A DNA stretch of 45,662 bases from Flavobacterium sp. SUN046 (GCF_028867965.1 NZ_JAPQNT010000016.1:1-45662); one strand, 5' to 3'; counted from the first letter of the stretch, positions 26,493-35,050 are shown. Numbers and translations are program-made. Notes: generated from the sequence alone by a model not told the origin.

Positions 26493-27818
26493 TTAACCTT
26501 CACGCTTATTTTTAGCTTTGTTGTGAGTTGCAAGTTGTTCCAGTTCTCTTTTCCATTTTCTCGATATTGATGATTTATCCATTCCAGTAATTGCAACAAC
26601 ATCTTTTTGGCTTGCATTATTTTTAATTGCAAGTTTAATTATTTCTTCAGGTGTTGGTAGTTTTGTGTTCTTTTCAATATTCTCTTCGAGAATTATTTTA
26701 AAATTTATGAAGTAAAATTCAAGGATAAGAATTGATAATTCTACGGTTTCTATGACTATGATATTTAGATATGTTTTCGACTTTGAATTAATTATAAGAT
26801 GAACTAATAATATAATTTTGTGAATATTAATCATCATCTTTGAAATATATTCTTTAGTTAAATCATTAGTGATATTTTGCTTTTTAATTAAACTTTGTGA
26901 ATATTCAAATAGTCTATTTTTAGATTGAGTATCTAATTTTATTTGAATTTCATCCATGTCAAAAGTGTTTTCAATTTCGGTTCTATATTGAAGTAGATTT
27001 TGCAATGAATTCGAATATTCGACTACAACTTTTTCAGAAATATCATCTATCGATAATTTATCGTTAGACGTTAATTTTGAAGTAAAAAGAATTCTATCAA
27101 TAAATCCACTTTCTAAGTTTCCATCAGCAAATAACTTTGGGACAAATTGATTTTGAATTGAGCCTAGAAGTGTTGGATATGATTTGTCAATTCTAAAACT
27201 TGGTGTTGTTTTTCTTGAAATATCAATATGTTTATTAGTATTACCTTGTAATAAAAATGTTCTCCATGCAGATCCTTCTGAACTACTTTTATTTGCCATT
27301 TTTTCTATTAAAAAAAAGAGTTCATCAATATAGATTCCAATAGAGTATTTGTTGTGAAAATGATTTAATTGAGCAGCTTCTATGGTAGCGTCTTGTATTA
27401 ATAGTTGTTTTCTTATTGGTTTGTTTTCATCATTTATATATTCAGAAATTTTAGAATTATATTCTTTATATTTATAGTTATCGAATTCAATTAAAGCTTT
27501 AGTTGCTATTTCCATAGCTGGTGATTTTAAATCACCTCTGTTTCCGATAATAGCAATATATAAGTTTGCATAATTAGTATAGCCAAGGGCATTTAAGGAA
27601 AATGCTCTACCAGCAGCGTTGCTAAATGAAAATAAAGTGGAGCTAAATAAATACTCTTTGGGAATTCTATTAAACTTAAAAGCATCATTAATTATTTGTT
27701 TTATTTCGATTGGCATTTTTGAAATAATATCTTCTAATAAATCAATTGCAATTTCTTTATTTGATTTGAATGCTGATGCAATTTTATTATCAATTTCTGC
27801 AATGGTATTTGTCATCAT
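26493..27818 (-). CDS. DUF3987 mobile-element replication protein
   Basis: 441 residues. An N-terminal segment (about 35-75, RIPKEYLFSS...AAGRAFSLNA) and a nucleotide-binding-like loop GNRGDLKSP, then IDELFFLIEKM, match the DUF3987 family, thought to be a helicase/primase-like replication factor. The C-terminus has a helix-turn-helix-like stretch (ASQKDVVAITGMDKSSISRKW). The start codon overlaps the stop of the upstream zinc-finger gene (ATGA), so they are co-translated. The P-loop is the GxxGxxKS variant rather than GxxxxGKS. Confidence 0.8.
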   Translation of the reverse strand: MMTNTIAEIDNKIASAFKSNKEIAIDLLEDIISKMPIEIKQIINDAFKFNRIPKEYLFSSTLFSFSNAAGRAFSLNALGYTNYANLYIAIIGNRGDLKSPAMEIATKALIEFDNYKYKEYNSKISEYINDENKPIRKQLLIQDATIEAAQLNHFHNKYSIGIYIDELFFLIEKMANKSSSEGSAWRTFLLQGNTNKHIDISRKTTPSFRIDKSYPTLLGSIQNQFVPKLFADGNLESGFIDRILFTSKLTSNDKLSIDDISEKVVVEYSNSLQNLLQYRTEIENTFDMDEIQIKLDTQSKNRLFEYSQSLIKKQNITNDLTKEYISKMMINIHKIILLVHLIINSKSKTYLNIIVIETVELSILILEFYFINFKIILEENIEKNTKLPTPEEIIKLAIKNNASQKDVVAITGMDKSSISRKWKRELEQLATHNKAKNKREG

Positions 27819-28234
27819 GGTAAGTTATTTTTGATGTAGACAAAATTCTTTGTTTCAATATCATAATATGGTTTAGCTCCATCTTGCCTCAGTGGTATAT
27901 TAAAAATAGGGTAATATCTTTGTTTTAATTTGTTCAATAAGTTATCGATATCTTTTTTTGTTGCAGGTTTATTTGCTTCGCTTGTGAATAAATTAGCTAA
28001 CGCATTTACCGCTAACGTCCCTACGGCTGCATTACCAACGCCAGCTAAACTCATTTTTTCGATTTTATTTGCTTCTGCTTTCTTTATTTCTTTTGATGGT
28101 AAACTCAAACCTTTTTTGTTTTTAACAACAAAAGCTCTTGTCCTGCAACTATTGCTACAATACTTTTGTTTCATACGTCTATTAGGTTTGTATTGCTTTC
28201 CACAATACTGACAGGTGTATAAATAATTTTCCAT
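27815..28234 (-). CDS. Small zinc-finger protein of mobile-element type
   Basis: 139 residues. The N-terminus has a treble-clef or ribbon-like zinc finger: CQYCGKQYKPNRRMKQKYCS with a second CxxxC (YCSNSC). The rest is basic and Ala-rich, then a short tail. Small zinc-finger proteins of this type recur beside DUF3987 genes in Flavobacteriia elements; a DNA-binding accessory role is inferred. It overlaps the next gene by 4 nt. Confidence 0.6.
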   Translation of the reverse strand: MENYLYTCQYCGKQYKPNRRMKQKYCSNSCRTRAFVVKNKKGLSLPSKEIKKAEANKIEKMSLAGVGNAAVGTLAVNALANLFTSEANKPATKKDIDNLLNKLKQRYYPIFNIPLRQDGAKPYYDIETKNFVYIKNNLP

Positions 28235-28255
28235 GTGCGTAAACTTTACGTTAGA

Positions 28256-28594
28256 TTAACGATTAAACAGTTGATTTTTGATTAAATACTCATCTGCTTT
28301 TAACTCAATTTCTGATTTAGTAGCATTTTTACCCGCGCTTATCCATTGCAAAATGTCTGATTTTGAAAAGTATAATTTTTTGCCAACTTTATTAAAGGGT
28401 ATTTTCTTTTGATGTACTAATCCATATATACTAGACTTTGCTAGTTTTATTAATTTGGCAGTTTCATCAATAGTCATAAAGGCATCATCGGATGAAGTTT
28501 CTGATGGATTGATTGCCTTTTTGATGTTTTCTGTAATTTGCTTTGCAAGTACTTTTATTCCTTCTTCTGAGAGCATGTAAAATTGTTGGTTCAT
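28256..28594 (-). CDS. Small helix-turn-helix (excisionase-family) protein
   Basis: 112 residues. The C-terminal half is a MerR-like HTH_17 domain (MTIDETAKLIKLAKSSIYGLVHQ...GKKLYFSKSDILQWI). Proteins of this kind act as excisionases or regulators of integrative elements. It leads the replication block (zinc finger, DUF3987, primase) and has its own -7 element, TACGTTTG, at 28618-28625 (minus). Confidence 0.78.
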   Translation of the reverse strand: MNQQFYMLSEEGIKVLAKQITENIKKAINPSETSSDDAFMTIDETAKLIKLAKSSIYGLVHQKKIPFNKVGKKLYFSKSDILQWISAGKNATKSEIELKADEYLIKNQLFNR

Positions 28595-28617
28595 AATTTT
28601 ATTTTTTTTAATTTGAA

Positions 28618-28625
28618 CAAACGTA
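28618..28625 (-). promoter_or_regulatory. -7 element for the HTH/replication block
   Basis: TACGTTTG on the minus strand fits TAnnTTTG and lies 23 bp before the start codon at 28594, right after the terminator of the integrase operon. Confidence 0.5.
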
Positions 28626-28630
28626 TAATG

Positions 28631-28660
28631 AAAAAATCCCTAAAGAAACACTTTAGGGAT
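28631..28660 (-). terminator. Terminator of the integrase operon
   Basis: A perfect 10-bp stem ATCCCTAAAG / CTTTAGGGAT with loop AAACA is followed by six T on the minus strand. It separates the integrase operon (28743-31419) from the HTH/replication block. Confidence 0.85.
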
Positions 28661-28682
28661 GGCTTAGGGAAGGCATAGGGAT
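28655..28682 (+). repeat. Three AGGGA repeats with 11-bp period
   Basis: AGGGAT/AGGC-type units begin at 28655, 28666 and 28677, one helical turn apart. The first overlaps the terminator stem. They lie upstream of the HTH gene and could be protein-binding sites. Confidence 0.5.
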
Positions 28683-28742
28683 AAATTATATGTATGATAG
28701 ACAGTGTCTTATAAAATAAATTATTTCACTTTTAGTTTGTTT

Positions 28743-29720
28743 TTATACTTTATTTTGTTCATTTTTTAATGTAATCTTATGTTGATTTAACGTTTGCTTT
28801 GTCATTTTCAAATTGTGATTCTCAAGTTTGGTCATTATATTATCTATAATTTGAATCATAGTTTTCGTGCTTCCTTTGCGAAAAATTCCCTTTGATATTT
28901 TAGCATAGGTTAGACTATTTGATGATTTAGTTTCAAATATATTATCTTCTATTATTTCACCAATTAAAATAATTAATTTACTTTTTTCTGTTAACGGAAT
29001 TGAATTTTTATCTTCCAAACAAATATTCAAAATTAATAATTGCTCATCGAGTTCAAATGTTTGTTTTTTAATTTTATGATTTAATATTTTTTTATTTGAG
29101 CTAATATCTAATTCTTGGTTATTCTCTATAACTTTATAATTAATGTTGCCGAAATCATCGGTTTGTGCTTCGGCGCATGGAACAGGTTTTTTAGGATAGA
29201 ATTTAGAATAAAGTTTTTGGTATAATTCACTATTTATTACATGACCTTCGAATTTTTCTAAAGTAAAATCAGTGTAATTATTGCTTTCAAAATAAAGTTT
29301 ATATAACTCTGAATTGTTACTGAGCCTTGACTCAACTTTTCTTAGCAAATCATATTTAATTAAGTCATTTATAAAATAATTAAAATTATAATTATCTACT
29401 TCTTTATAATTTTTATCTAATGGTTTCTTTTTCTCTGTAACTTTTATAAATTCTTCTTTGACTTCATTGTCAATTGTTTTAGATATAGGCGTGTCTTTTA
29501 CAAAGTTTGAATTATGTTGATTGTAAAATCTATGGCAGCTTTCAAATAGGCTAATATTCTTACCTATAATTCCATTATGATTGCGATCTGAAATGAAAAT
29601 TCTTATTTTATCCACAGAATAGTTAAATGTTCTGCCTTCAGCTTTGAATTCTTTAAATTTTTTAATTATAAAAAATTCAGTTTTTTTATTTACTTTTTCT
29701 ATAATGTAATTATAATCCAT
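28743..29720 (-). CDS. Uncharacterised protein of the integrase operon
   Basis: 325 residues, not recognised. It is rich in Lys, Asn, Ile and Glu, with no signal peptide or membrane segment and no catalytic motif that I can name. Its start overlaps the end of the integrase gene by 11 bp, so the two are co-expressed. It is followed by the operon terminator. The context suggests a role in element mobility or regulation, but nothing in the sequence proves it. Confidence 0.6.
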   Translation of the reverse strand: MDYNYIIEKVNKKTEFFIIKKFKEFKAEGRTFNYSVDKIRIFISDRNHNGIIGKNISLFESCHRFYNQHNSNFVKDTPISKTIDNEVKEEFIKVTEKKKPLDKNYKEVDNYNFNYFINDLIKYDLLRKVESRLSNNSELYKLYFESNNYTDFTLEKFEGHVINSELYQKLYSKFYPKKPVPCAEAQTDDFGNINYKVIENNQELDISSNKKILNHKIKKQTFELDEQLLILNICLEDKNSIPLTEKSKLIILIGEIIEDNIFETKSSNSLTYAKISKGIFRKGSTKTMIQIIDNIMTKLENHNLKMTKQTLNQHKITLKNEQNKV

Positions 29721-30852
29721 CTAATTGTAATTTTATTCGATTAGCAGCTTCAATTTTATTTTTATCCATAACTTTAGTATAAATCTGAGTAGTAGAAACA
29801 TTTTTATGTCCTAACATTTTAGAAACAGTATATATATCTGTTCCATTTGCTAGTAACAAAGTTGCGAATGAATGTCTAAAATTATGAAATGATATTTTTT
29901 TCTTAATTCCAGAAAGTTTAATCCAATCCTTCAATGGTCGTGTAATTTCGGTATATTTAATTTTACCAAAAACTAATCCTTCACTTGTGTTTTGAGCTTT
30001 TAAAATATTAAATGCTGTTGCTGAGATAGGGTGGTTTTTTATCGATTTTGTTTTTTCTTCTCTTAATGATATATAATGATTTTGATGTTTATCATGAAAT
30101 ATAACGCTCCAGTTCAAATGATTAATATCTACAAATCTTAAACCACTTAAAGCTGAAAAAATAGCCATATATTTTACTTTTTCATTTTTTATTGTAGTAT
30201 TCCAGAGTAACGTAAGTTCTTCTTCGGTTAAATATTCTCTGTTTGTTTCTTCTTGTTTTATGTATTCAACATCTTTTGCTAAATTTTTCTCAAGCAAATT
30301 TTGTTTATATGCAAGATTTAGCACGTATATAAAGTTTTTAAAATAAGTGGCGGATGTATTCTTTTTAAGTAGTTTTTTTGTTTTTGAATTTCTTGTACTT
30401 TCAGCTTGAAGCAAGTAATTTCTAAATTTATTTACATAATCAATGGTTAAATTATTTGACAATATAGAACCTCCACAAAAATTTTCAAAATGATTTAAAG
30501 ATGCTTTCCACGTACCATAGTTAGATTTACTTCCTTTGTCGTAATATTCGTCAACTACACTTTTAAAAAATACTATAAAATTTACACTTAATTTTATATT
30601 GTCTTTAAATCCATATTCCTTATTTTTAAACTGTACATCTCTTTTTGATTTAATTACTTTGGCTAAATCTAAAGTTTCATTATAGATTCTTTTTTCTTCG
30701 GCAGTTTTTGGATTTTCATATAAGTATAATTTTAAAAACTCTCTTCTAGTTTCTTTTCCTGTTTTGGGATTTGTAATTGGGGGATAAAAGTCAAGGTAAA
30801 GACTTACTTTTCCTGTATTGAGAATTTTTTTTCTAAGTGTAATATTACTCAT
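29710..30852 (-). CDS. int: Tyrosine recombinase/integrase of the mnmE element
   Basis: 380 residues. An N-terminal Arm-DNA-binding region (1-80) and a SAM-like core-binding domain (about 85-200, ending in [10 protein letters not shown]) precede the catalytic domain with Arg239 (SGLRFVD), His323 and Arg326 (HNFRHSF), His349 (LGHKN) and nucleophile Tyr358 (TQIYTKV). It should recombine the mnmE-tail sequence with the element's matching site. It lies 6 bp after the zinc-finger/HTH gene. All five catalytic residues are present, so it is likely active. Confidence 0.95.
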   Translation of the reverse strand: MSNITLRKKILNTGKVSLYLDFYPPITNPKTGKETRREFLKLYLYENPKTAEEKRIYNETLDLAKVIKSKRDVQFKNKEYGFKDNIKLSVNFIVFFKSVVDEYYDKGSKSNYGTWKASLNHFENFCGGSILSNNLTIDYVNKFRNYLLQAESTRNSKTKKLLKKNTSATYFKNFIYVLNLAYKQNLLEKNLAKDVEYIKQEETNREYLTEEELTLLWNTTIKNEKVKYMAIFSALSGLRFVDINHLNWSVIFHDKHQNHYISLREEKTKSIKNHPISATAFNILKAQNTSEGLVFGKIKYTEITRPLKDWIKLSGIKKKISFHNFRHSFATLLLANGTDIYTVSKMLGHKNVSTTQIYTKVMDKNKIEAANRIKLQLDGL

Positions 30853-30858
30853 AAATAT

Positions 30859-31419
30859 TTATTGAAATATTATATTTAAATCATCCTTTTTAACTAACGT
30901 ATACTTTCCAACTTTTTTCTTAGGAATGTTAAATCGCTTAATAAGATTATACAACGCTCCATTAGAAATATTAAATTTTTCAATTGCTTCATTTATGGTG
31001 TATGAATTAGTCCAATTAATTTCGCTTTGCAAATAAACATTATCACGATCGATCATGTTCAAATTGTCATCAAAATAGGTTTCAATATCTTTCCTTCTAA
31101 CGAGAGTTTTTCTTGTTGAGAAGTTTATTGCATTAATCTCTTTTTGTTCAATTAATCTGTAAATTGTCTTTGAAGACATATTTAATAGAACGGCAACTTC
31201 TTTAACTCTTAAAAAATCTTTTGAATTGATATCAATTATTGAGCCAATTTGATTGTTTTTAGTTTCAACATTACTCTTTTCAATTTTATCTAATTTTAAA
31301 TTTTTCTTATAATCTTTTTGATTACAAATGTGTGAACAATATCTAGTTCTCGTTGTTTTCGCTTCAAACAATTTATTGCAGAAACTACATGTTCTTTTAA
31401 CAGAAATATTTGAACTCAT
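30859..31419 (-). CDS. Zinc-finger plus double helix-turn-helix protein (excisionase/regulator)
   Basis: 186 residues. The N-terminal zinc finger (CSFCNKLFEAKTTRTRYCSH) is followed by two HTH_17-type domains, LRVKEVAVLLNMSSKTIYRLIEQ (about 70-115) and YTINEAIEKFNISNGALYNLIKRF (about 137-180). It is first in the operon with the integrase, a position typical of excisionase or control proteins. Its promoter overlaps one of the AGGTACAAA arm repeats, so integrase or this protein may regulate transcription. Confidence 0.75.
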   Translation of the reverse strand: MSSNISVKRTCSFCNKLFEAKTTRTRYCSHICNQKDYKKNLKLDKIEKSNVETKNNQIGSIIDINSKDFLRVKEVAVLLNMSSKTIYRLIEQKEINAINFSTRKTLVRRKDIETYFDDNLNMIDRDNVYLQSEINWTNSYTINEAIEKFNISNGALYNLIKRFNIPKKKVGKYTLVKKDDLNIIFQ

Positions 31420-31499
31420 AATAAGTGGTATTAAAATTATATAAATAGAAGTTAGTAGAAATAAGGGTAAATAAGGGACATAATTTCGCCTAATAATAT

Positions 31500-31532
31500 C
31501 AAAAGTAGTAAAATTTTAAAATGAGGTACAAA
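31500..31532 (-). promoter_or_regulatory. Promoter of the integrase operon
   Basis: On the minus strand, -7 element TACTTTTG (31507-31500) and -33 element TTTG (31532-31529) are 21 bp apart. The -33 element lies within an AGGTACAAA repeat. Confidence 0.6.
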
Positions 31533-31543
31533 ATAGGTACAAA
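31524..31543 (+). repeat. Arm-type integrase repeats, mnmE-proximal end
   Basis: AGGTACAAA at 31524-31532 and again at 31535-31543, with 11-bp period. This is the same unit, spacing and orientation as at 7281-7300. Confidence 0.75.
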
Positions 31544-31597
31544 AAACTCCAAAAAATTACAAAATTTAACAAAACTAAATTTTCTGTAAAAACAAAA

Positions 31598-31620
31598 AAT
31601 CCCTTGTTAAATAAGGGATT
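31598..31620 (-). terminator. mnmE terminator, inside the element
   Basis: Stem AATCCCTT / AAGGGATT with a 7-nt loop and a T tract on the minus strand, about 43 bp past the mnmE stop. Because it lies inside the element border, mnmE now uses a terminator brought by the element. Confidence 0.75.
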
Positions 31621-31662
31621 AGTTTGTGTTTTTATGTTTTTTTAAGTGATGTTTTGTGCTAA

Positions 31663-31683
31663 TTATTTGCCGATACAAAAGTT
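31663..31683 (-). repeat. mnmE-proximal attachment site
   Basis: The last seven codons of mnmE (AAC TTT TGT ATC GGC AAA then TAA). The core CCGATACA (31670-31677 on the plus strand) is shared exactly with the distal copy at 7226-7246. Confidence 0.9.
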
Positions 31684-33063
31684 AGCAAAAATATTTCCAA
31701 GTAACTCATCATTAGTAACTTCACCAGTAATTTCGCCAAAATAATATAATGCTTGACGGATGTCAATCGCCATTAAATCGGATGGAATATTAGATTGCAA
31801 TCCAAATTTTACTTTTTGAATTTCTTCTAATGCTTTTAATAACGAATCATAATGTCTCGTATTGGTTACAATAGTTTCGTTATTTCTTAGTGCGCCAGTA
31901 TTTACAAACGATAACAATTGATTTTTTAAATCGTCGATTCCGATATTGTTTTTTGCTGAAATAGTCTGAAGTTTCAGGTTTAAAGTTTCAAGTTGTTTTC
32001 GTATCGTTTCAATTTCAATTATTGAAAGTAAATCGATTTTATTAATAACTACAATAAGCGGTTTTAAAGGATATTTGTTTCTTACTTTTTCAATTTCAGT
32101 TAGGTATTCAGAACTTGAAACTTTAAACTTTAAACTTTCAAACAAATACAAAACCACTTGCGCTTGTTCGATTTTTTCAAATGTTTTTTTGATTCCTATA
32201 CTTTCAACAACGTCTTTGGTTTCTCTAATTCCGGCGGTATCTATAAATCTAAAACCCATTCCGTCAATTACCAATTCGTCTTCAATAGTATCACGAGTTG
32301 TTCCTGCAATATCCGAAACTATAGCGCGTTCTTCATTCAATAAAGCATTTAATAAGGTTGATTTTCCAACATTTGGTTCACCAACAATCGCCACTGGAAT
32401 TCCGTTTTTAATCACATTTCCAACTGCAAACGAATCGATTAATCGTTTTAAAACAAATTCAATTCGGTTCAATAAATCATGAAATTGTGTTCTATCTGCA
32501 AATTCTACATCTTCTTCGGCAAAGTCTAATTCTAATTCGATAAGTGAAGCAAAATTCAATAATTCTTCACGCAATTTTGAAATTTCACTACTAAATCCGC
32601 CACGCATTTGCTGCATAGCAATTTGATGTGAAGCTTCATTATCACTCGAAATTAAGTCGGCAACTGCTTCTGCTTGTGATAAATCTAATTTTCCGTTAAG
32701 AAATGCACGAAGCGTAAATTCACCAGCTTGAGCCATTCTGCAACCTTTTCGAAGTAATAATTGAATAATTTGTTGCTGAATAAAAGTCGAACCGTGACAC
32801 GAAATTTCAATCACATCTTCACCAGTATACGAATTTGGATTTTTGAAAATAGAAACCAAAACTTGATCATACACTTTTGCGCCATCAACAATGGTTCCTA
32901 AGTGGATCGTATGCGTTTTTTGCTTAGTAATATCTTTTCCCGAAACCGATTGAAAAACTTCTTTTGCAATCGTAATCGATTCTTTTCCAGACATTCTAAT
33001 AATTGCTACCGCACCAGCACCAGATGGTGTAGCCAGTGCAACAATAGTTTCTTGATTTATCAT
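31663..33063 (-). CDS. mnmE: tRNA uridine-5-carboxymethylaminomethyl modification GTPase MnmE
   Basis: 466 residues, full length. It has an N-terminal formyl-THF-binding domain (TIVALATPSGAGAVAIIR), a helical domain, an inserted G domain with GEPNVGKS (228-235), IAGTTRDT, DTAG and NKID, and the C-terminal CIGK that carries the essential Cys. With MnmG it modifies wobble uridine in tRNAs. The integrative element sits exactly at the CIGK-stop codons but preserves the protein. The promoter at 33068-33096 is so close that the mRNA may be leaderless. Confidence 0.97.
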   Translation of the reverse strand: MINQETIVALATPSGAGAVAIIRMSGKESITIAKEVFQSVSGKDITKQKTHTIHLGTIVDGAKVYDQVLVSIFKNPNSYTGEDVIEISCHGSTFIQQQIIQLLLRKGCRMAQAGEFTLRAFLNGKLDLSQAEAVADLISSDNEASHQIAMQQMRGGFSSEISKLREELLNFASLIELELDFAEEDVEFADRTQFHDLLNRIEFVLKRLIDSFAVGNVIKNGIPVAIVGEPNVGKSTLLNALLNEERAIVSDIAGTTRDTIEDELVIDGMGFRFIDTAGIRETKDVVESIGIKKTFEKIEQAQVVLYLFESLKFKVSSSEYLTEIEKVRNKYPLKPLIVVINKIDLLSIIEIETIRKQLETLNLKLQTISAKNNIGIDDLKNQLLSFVNTGALRNNETIVTNTRHYDSLLKALEEIQKVKFGLQSNIPSDLMAIDIRQALYYFGEITGEVTNDELLGNIFANFCIGK

Positions 33064-33067
33064 TGTG

Positions 33068-33096
33068 CAAAAGTAAATAAAACTTTGAAAATCAAA
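33068..33096 (-). promoter_or_regulatory. Promoter of mnmE
   Basis: On the minus strand, -7 element TACTTTTG (33075-33068) and -33 TTTG (33096-33093) are separated by 17 bp. The -7 element ends 4 bp before the start codon, so transcription should begin at or within a base or two of the ATG. Confidence 0.65.
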
Positions 33097-33119
33097 CGCT
33101 CGTTTTTGTCTTTATAACT

Positions 33120-33127
33120 TATATTTG
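33120..33127 (+). promoter_or_regulatory. -7 element for the MutS-like gene
   Basis: TATATTTG fits TAnnTTTG and lies 16 bp before the preferred ATG at 33144. No good -33 partner is seen. Confidence 0.45.
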
Positions 33128-33143
33128 TTGCAAACCTTTGGTA

Positions 33144-34916
33144 ATGGAAATTTATAACGACAGAAAAATACAATTCGAACAAGAACTTAACGAACTAAAG
33201 AAAAAATACAATTTATTGAGTACGATTCGGCTTGTTTGCGGAATTTTAATTATTATATCAGGTTATTATTTTCTAAAAACTTATGATTCATTATACTTAA
33301 CAACGTTTTTTGTTTTAATTGTAGTTTTTGTCTTTTTGATGAAAAAGCATGATAAAATTAACAATCAAAGAAAGTTGAAAGAAGCCTTAATAGCAATCAA
33401 TACGGATGAAATTGCTTATTTGAGTGCTAACAAATTGCCTTTTGAAAATGGAATAGAATTCAATGATTTTTCGCATCCTTATTGTTATGATTTGGATATT
33501 TTTAGCAATCATTCGTTATTTCAAAATCTGAATCGAACGAATACTTTCATTGGAAAAATTACTCTTGTAAGCCGCTTAATGAAATCGCTTTCAAACGATG
33601 AAATTCTAAAAAATCAAGAAGGTGTAAAAGAGTTATCTCATAAAATTGATTGGCGTCAAAATTTCAGTGCGATTGCTAAAGTTGGTAAAGATTCTAAATT
33701 GGTTTATCAAAAGATAATTAATTGGAGTACTTCCAAAAGCGAAGAATTTACATTAAATGATACCATTTTGTCATTTGTAACTCCAATTGCGATAACCATT
33801 TCATTTGTAGCATATTTAGTAACTTCAAACGATGTTTTTCTTAAAGCAATTGGTTATTTATTTGCTATTAATTTGGGAATTATTGGACGGTTTTACAAAA
33901 GAATAAAATTTGAAATTAACCACACTACAGAAATTGATGCAATCGTAAAACAATACGGATTATTAATTCAAAGTATAGAAAACGAAGCATTTGAATCAGA
34001 AAAATTAAATAATTTAAAACAAAAATTAGCATCCAAAAATCAAAACGCAAGTGCTGAATTAAAGAAATTATCCGAATTATTTTCCAAAATGGACACGATA
34101 AATAATTTAGTAGTTTCACTTGTTTTTAATGGTTTATTTCTTTTTCATGCACACACTTTAAAATCACTTTTGAATTGGAAAAAAGAAAATGCTGCTTCAT
34201 TAAAAGATTGGTTGGGAGTAATTGGAGAGTATGAAATGCTGAATAGTTTGGCGAATTTCTCTTATAATAATTCCGATTTTGCATTTCCGGAAATCAATGC
34301 TAATTATGAAATTTCGTTTTCAGATTTAAGTCATCCGCTTTTAAATTCTAAAACGCGTATCGGAAATGATGTTTCGTTTCAACCGCAATCGTTCATGATT
34401 TTGACTGGTTCCAATATGTCTGGAAAAAGTACTTTTTTGAGAAGTTTAGGAATTAATATGGTTTTAACTGGAATTGGTGCGCCAGTTTGTGCCAGCAAAG
34501 CCAATGTTCATCCACTACCAATATTGGTTTCTATGCGATTATCAGATTCATTATCGGATAGTGAATCCTATTTTTTTGCAGAAATCAAACGTTTGAAATT
34601 AATTATGGATAATTTAGAAGGCAATCGTGCTTTTGTATTATTAGATGAAATTTTAAGAGGAACGAATTCCGATGATAAACGCAACGGAACCATTGAAGTT
34701 GTCAAAAAAATGATTTCAAAATCGGCTATTGGAGCAATTGCAACGCATGATATTGAAGTTTGTTTGACTACAAATGAATTCCCAAATCAGTTAACAAACA
34801 AGTGTTTTGAAGTTGAAATAGTAAATGATGACTTGCATTTTGATTACAAACTTCGTGATGGAATTTGTAAAAATAAAAGTGCTACTTTTTTAATGAAAAA
34901 GATTGGTGTAATTTGA
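33144..34916 (+). CDS. Membrane-anchored MutS-like ATPase
   Basis: From ATG 33144 the protein is 590 residues. Two hydrophobic helices lie near residues 25-65 and two more near 205-245. Between and after them are helical lever-like segments, then a MutS ATPase domain with GSNMSGKST (422-430), the Walker B region FVLLDEILRGTNS and the ATHD switch. It lacks the mismatch-binding domain of MutS and the Smr domain of MutS2. The role of such membrane MutS paralogues in Bacteroidota is not established. A TTG two codons upstream (33138) is less likely as the start. Confidence 0.85.
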   Translation: MEIYNDRKIQFEQELNELKKKYNLLSTIRLVCGILIIISGYYFLKTYDSLYLTTFFVLIVVFVFLMKKHDKINNQRKLKEALIAINTDEIAYLSANKLPFENGIEFNDFSHPYCYDLDIFSNHSLFQNLNRTNTFIGKITLVSRLMKSLSNDEILKNQEGVKELSHKIDWRQNFSAIAKVGKDSKLVYQKIINWSTSKSEEFTLNDTILSFVTPIAITISFVAYLVTSNDVFLKAIGYLFAINLGIIGRFYKRIKFEINHTTEIDAIVKQYGLLIQSIENEAFESEKLNNLKQKLASKNQNASAELKKLSELFSKMDTINNLVVSLVFNGLFLFHAHTLKSLLNWKKENAASLKDWLGVIGEYEMLNSLANFSYNNSDFAFPEINANYEISFSDLSHPLLNSKTRIGNDVSFQPQSFMILTGSNMSGKSTFLRSLGINMVLTGIGAPVCASKANVHPLPILVSMRLSDSLSDSESYFFAEIKRLKLIMDNLEGNRAFVLLDEILRGTNSDDKRNGTIEVVKKMISKSAIGAIATHDIEVCLTTNEFPNQLTNKCFEVEIVNDDLHFDYKLRDGICKNKSATFLMKKIGVI

Positions 34917-35050
34917 TTAGATATTATTTTTACACGAATTTCACCAATTCACACAAATTAAATCATCATAATTTTACGAATTTATTATAAACTATATATC
35001 ATCCGTGAAAATTAGTACAATCTGAGTTAACTCTTTTTAGTTCAAATTAA

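Larger units (their letters stand above)
7226..31683. mobile_element. Integrative element (~24.4 kb) inserted in the 3' end of mnmE
   Basis: Three signs agree. First, the mnmE tail at 31663-31683 and its copy at 7226-7246 both encode NFCIGK-stop on the minus strand. Second, paired AGGTACAAA/T repeats with 11-bp period lie just inside both ends. Third, a tyrosine recombinase with an excision-type HTH protein sits next to the mnmE end. The mnmE (trmE/thdF) 3' end is a known insertion site, used for example by Salmonella genomic island SGI1. Cargo is a mutagenesis/SOS cassette, a Type I restriction operon with extra nuclease genes, and a helicase. A replication module (DUF3987, TOPRIM primase-like) is present. 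I found no relaxase, coupling protein or capsid genes, so transfer would need a helper. Confidence 0.9.

Noticed and set aside
33144..34916. MutS-like gene as mismatch-repair mutS or mutS2
   Set aside because: It lacks the mismatch-recognition and Smr domains and has transmembrane segments.
34917..35050. Repeat-like text (CACGAATTTCACCAATTCACAC) downstream of the MutS-like gene as a functional element
   Set aside because: It resembles common degenerate intergenic repeats of Flavobacteriia and shows no clear structure; not enough to annotate.
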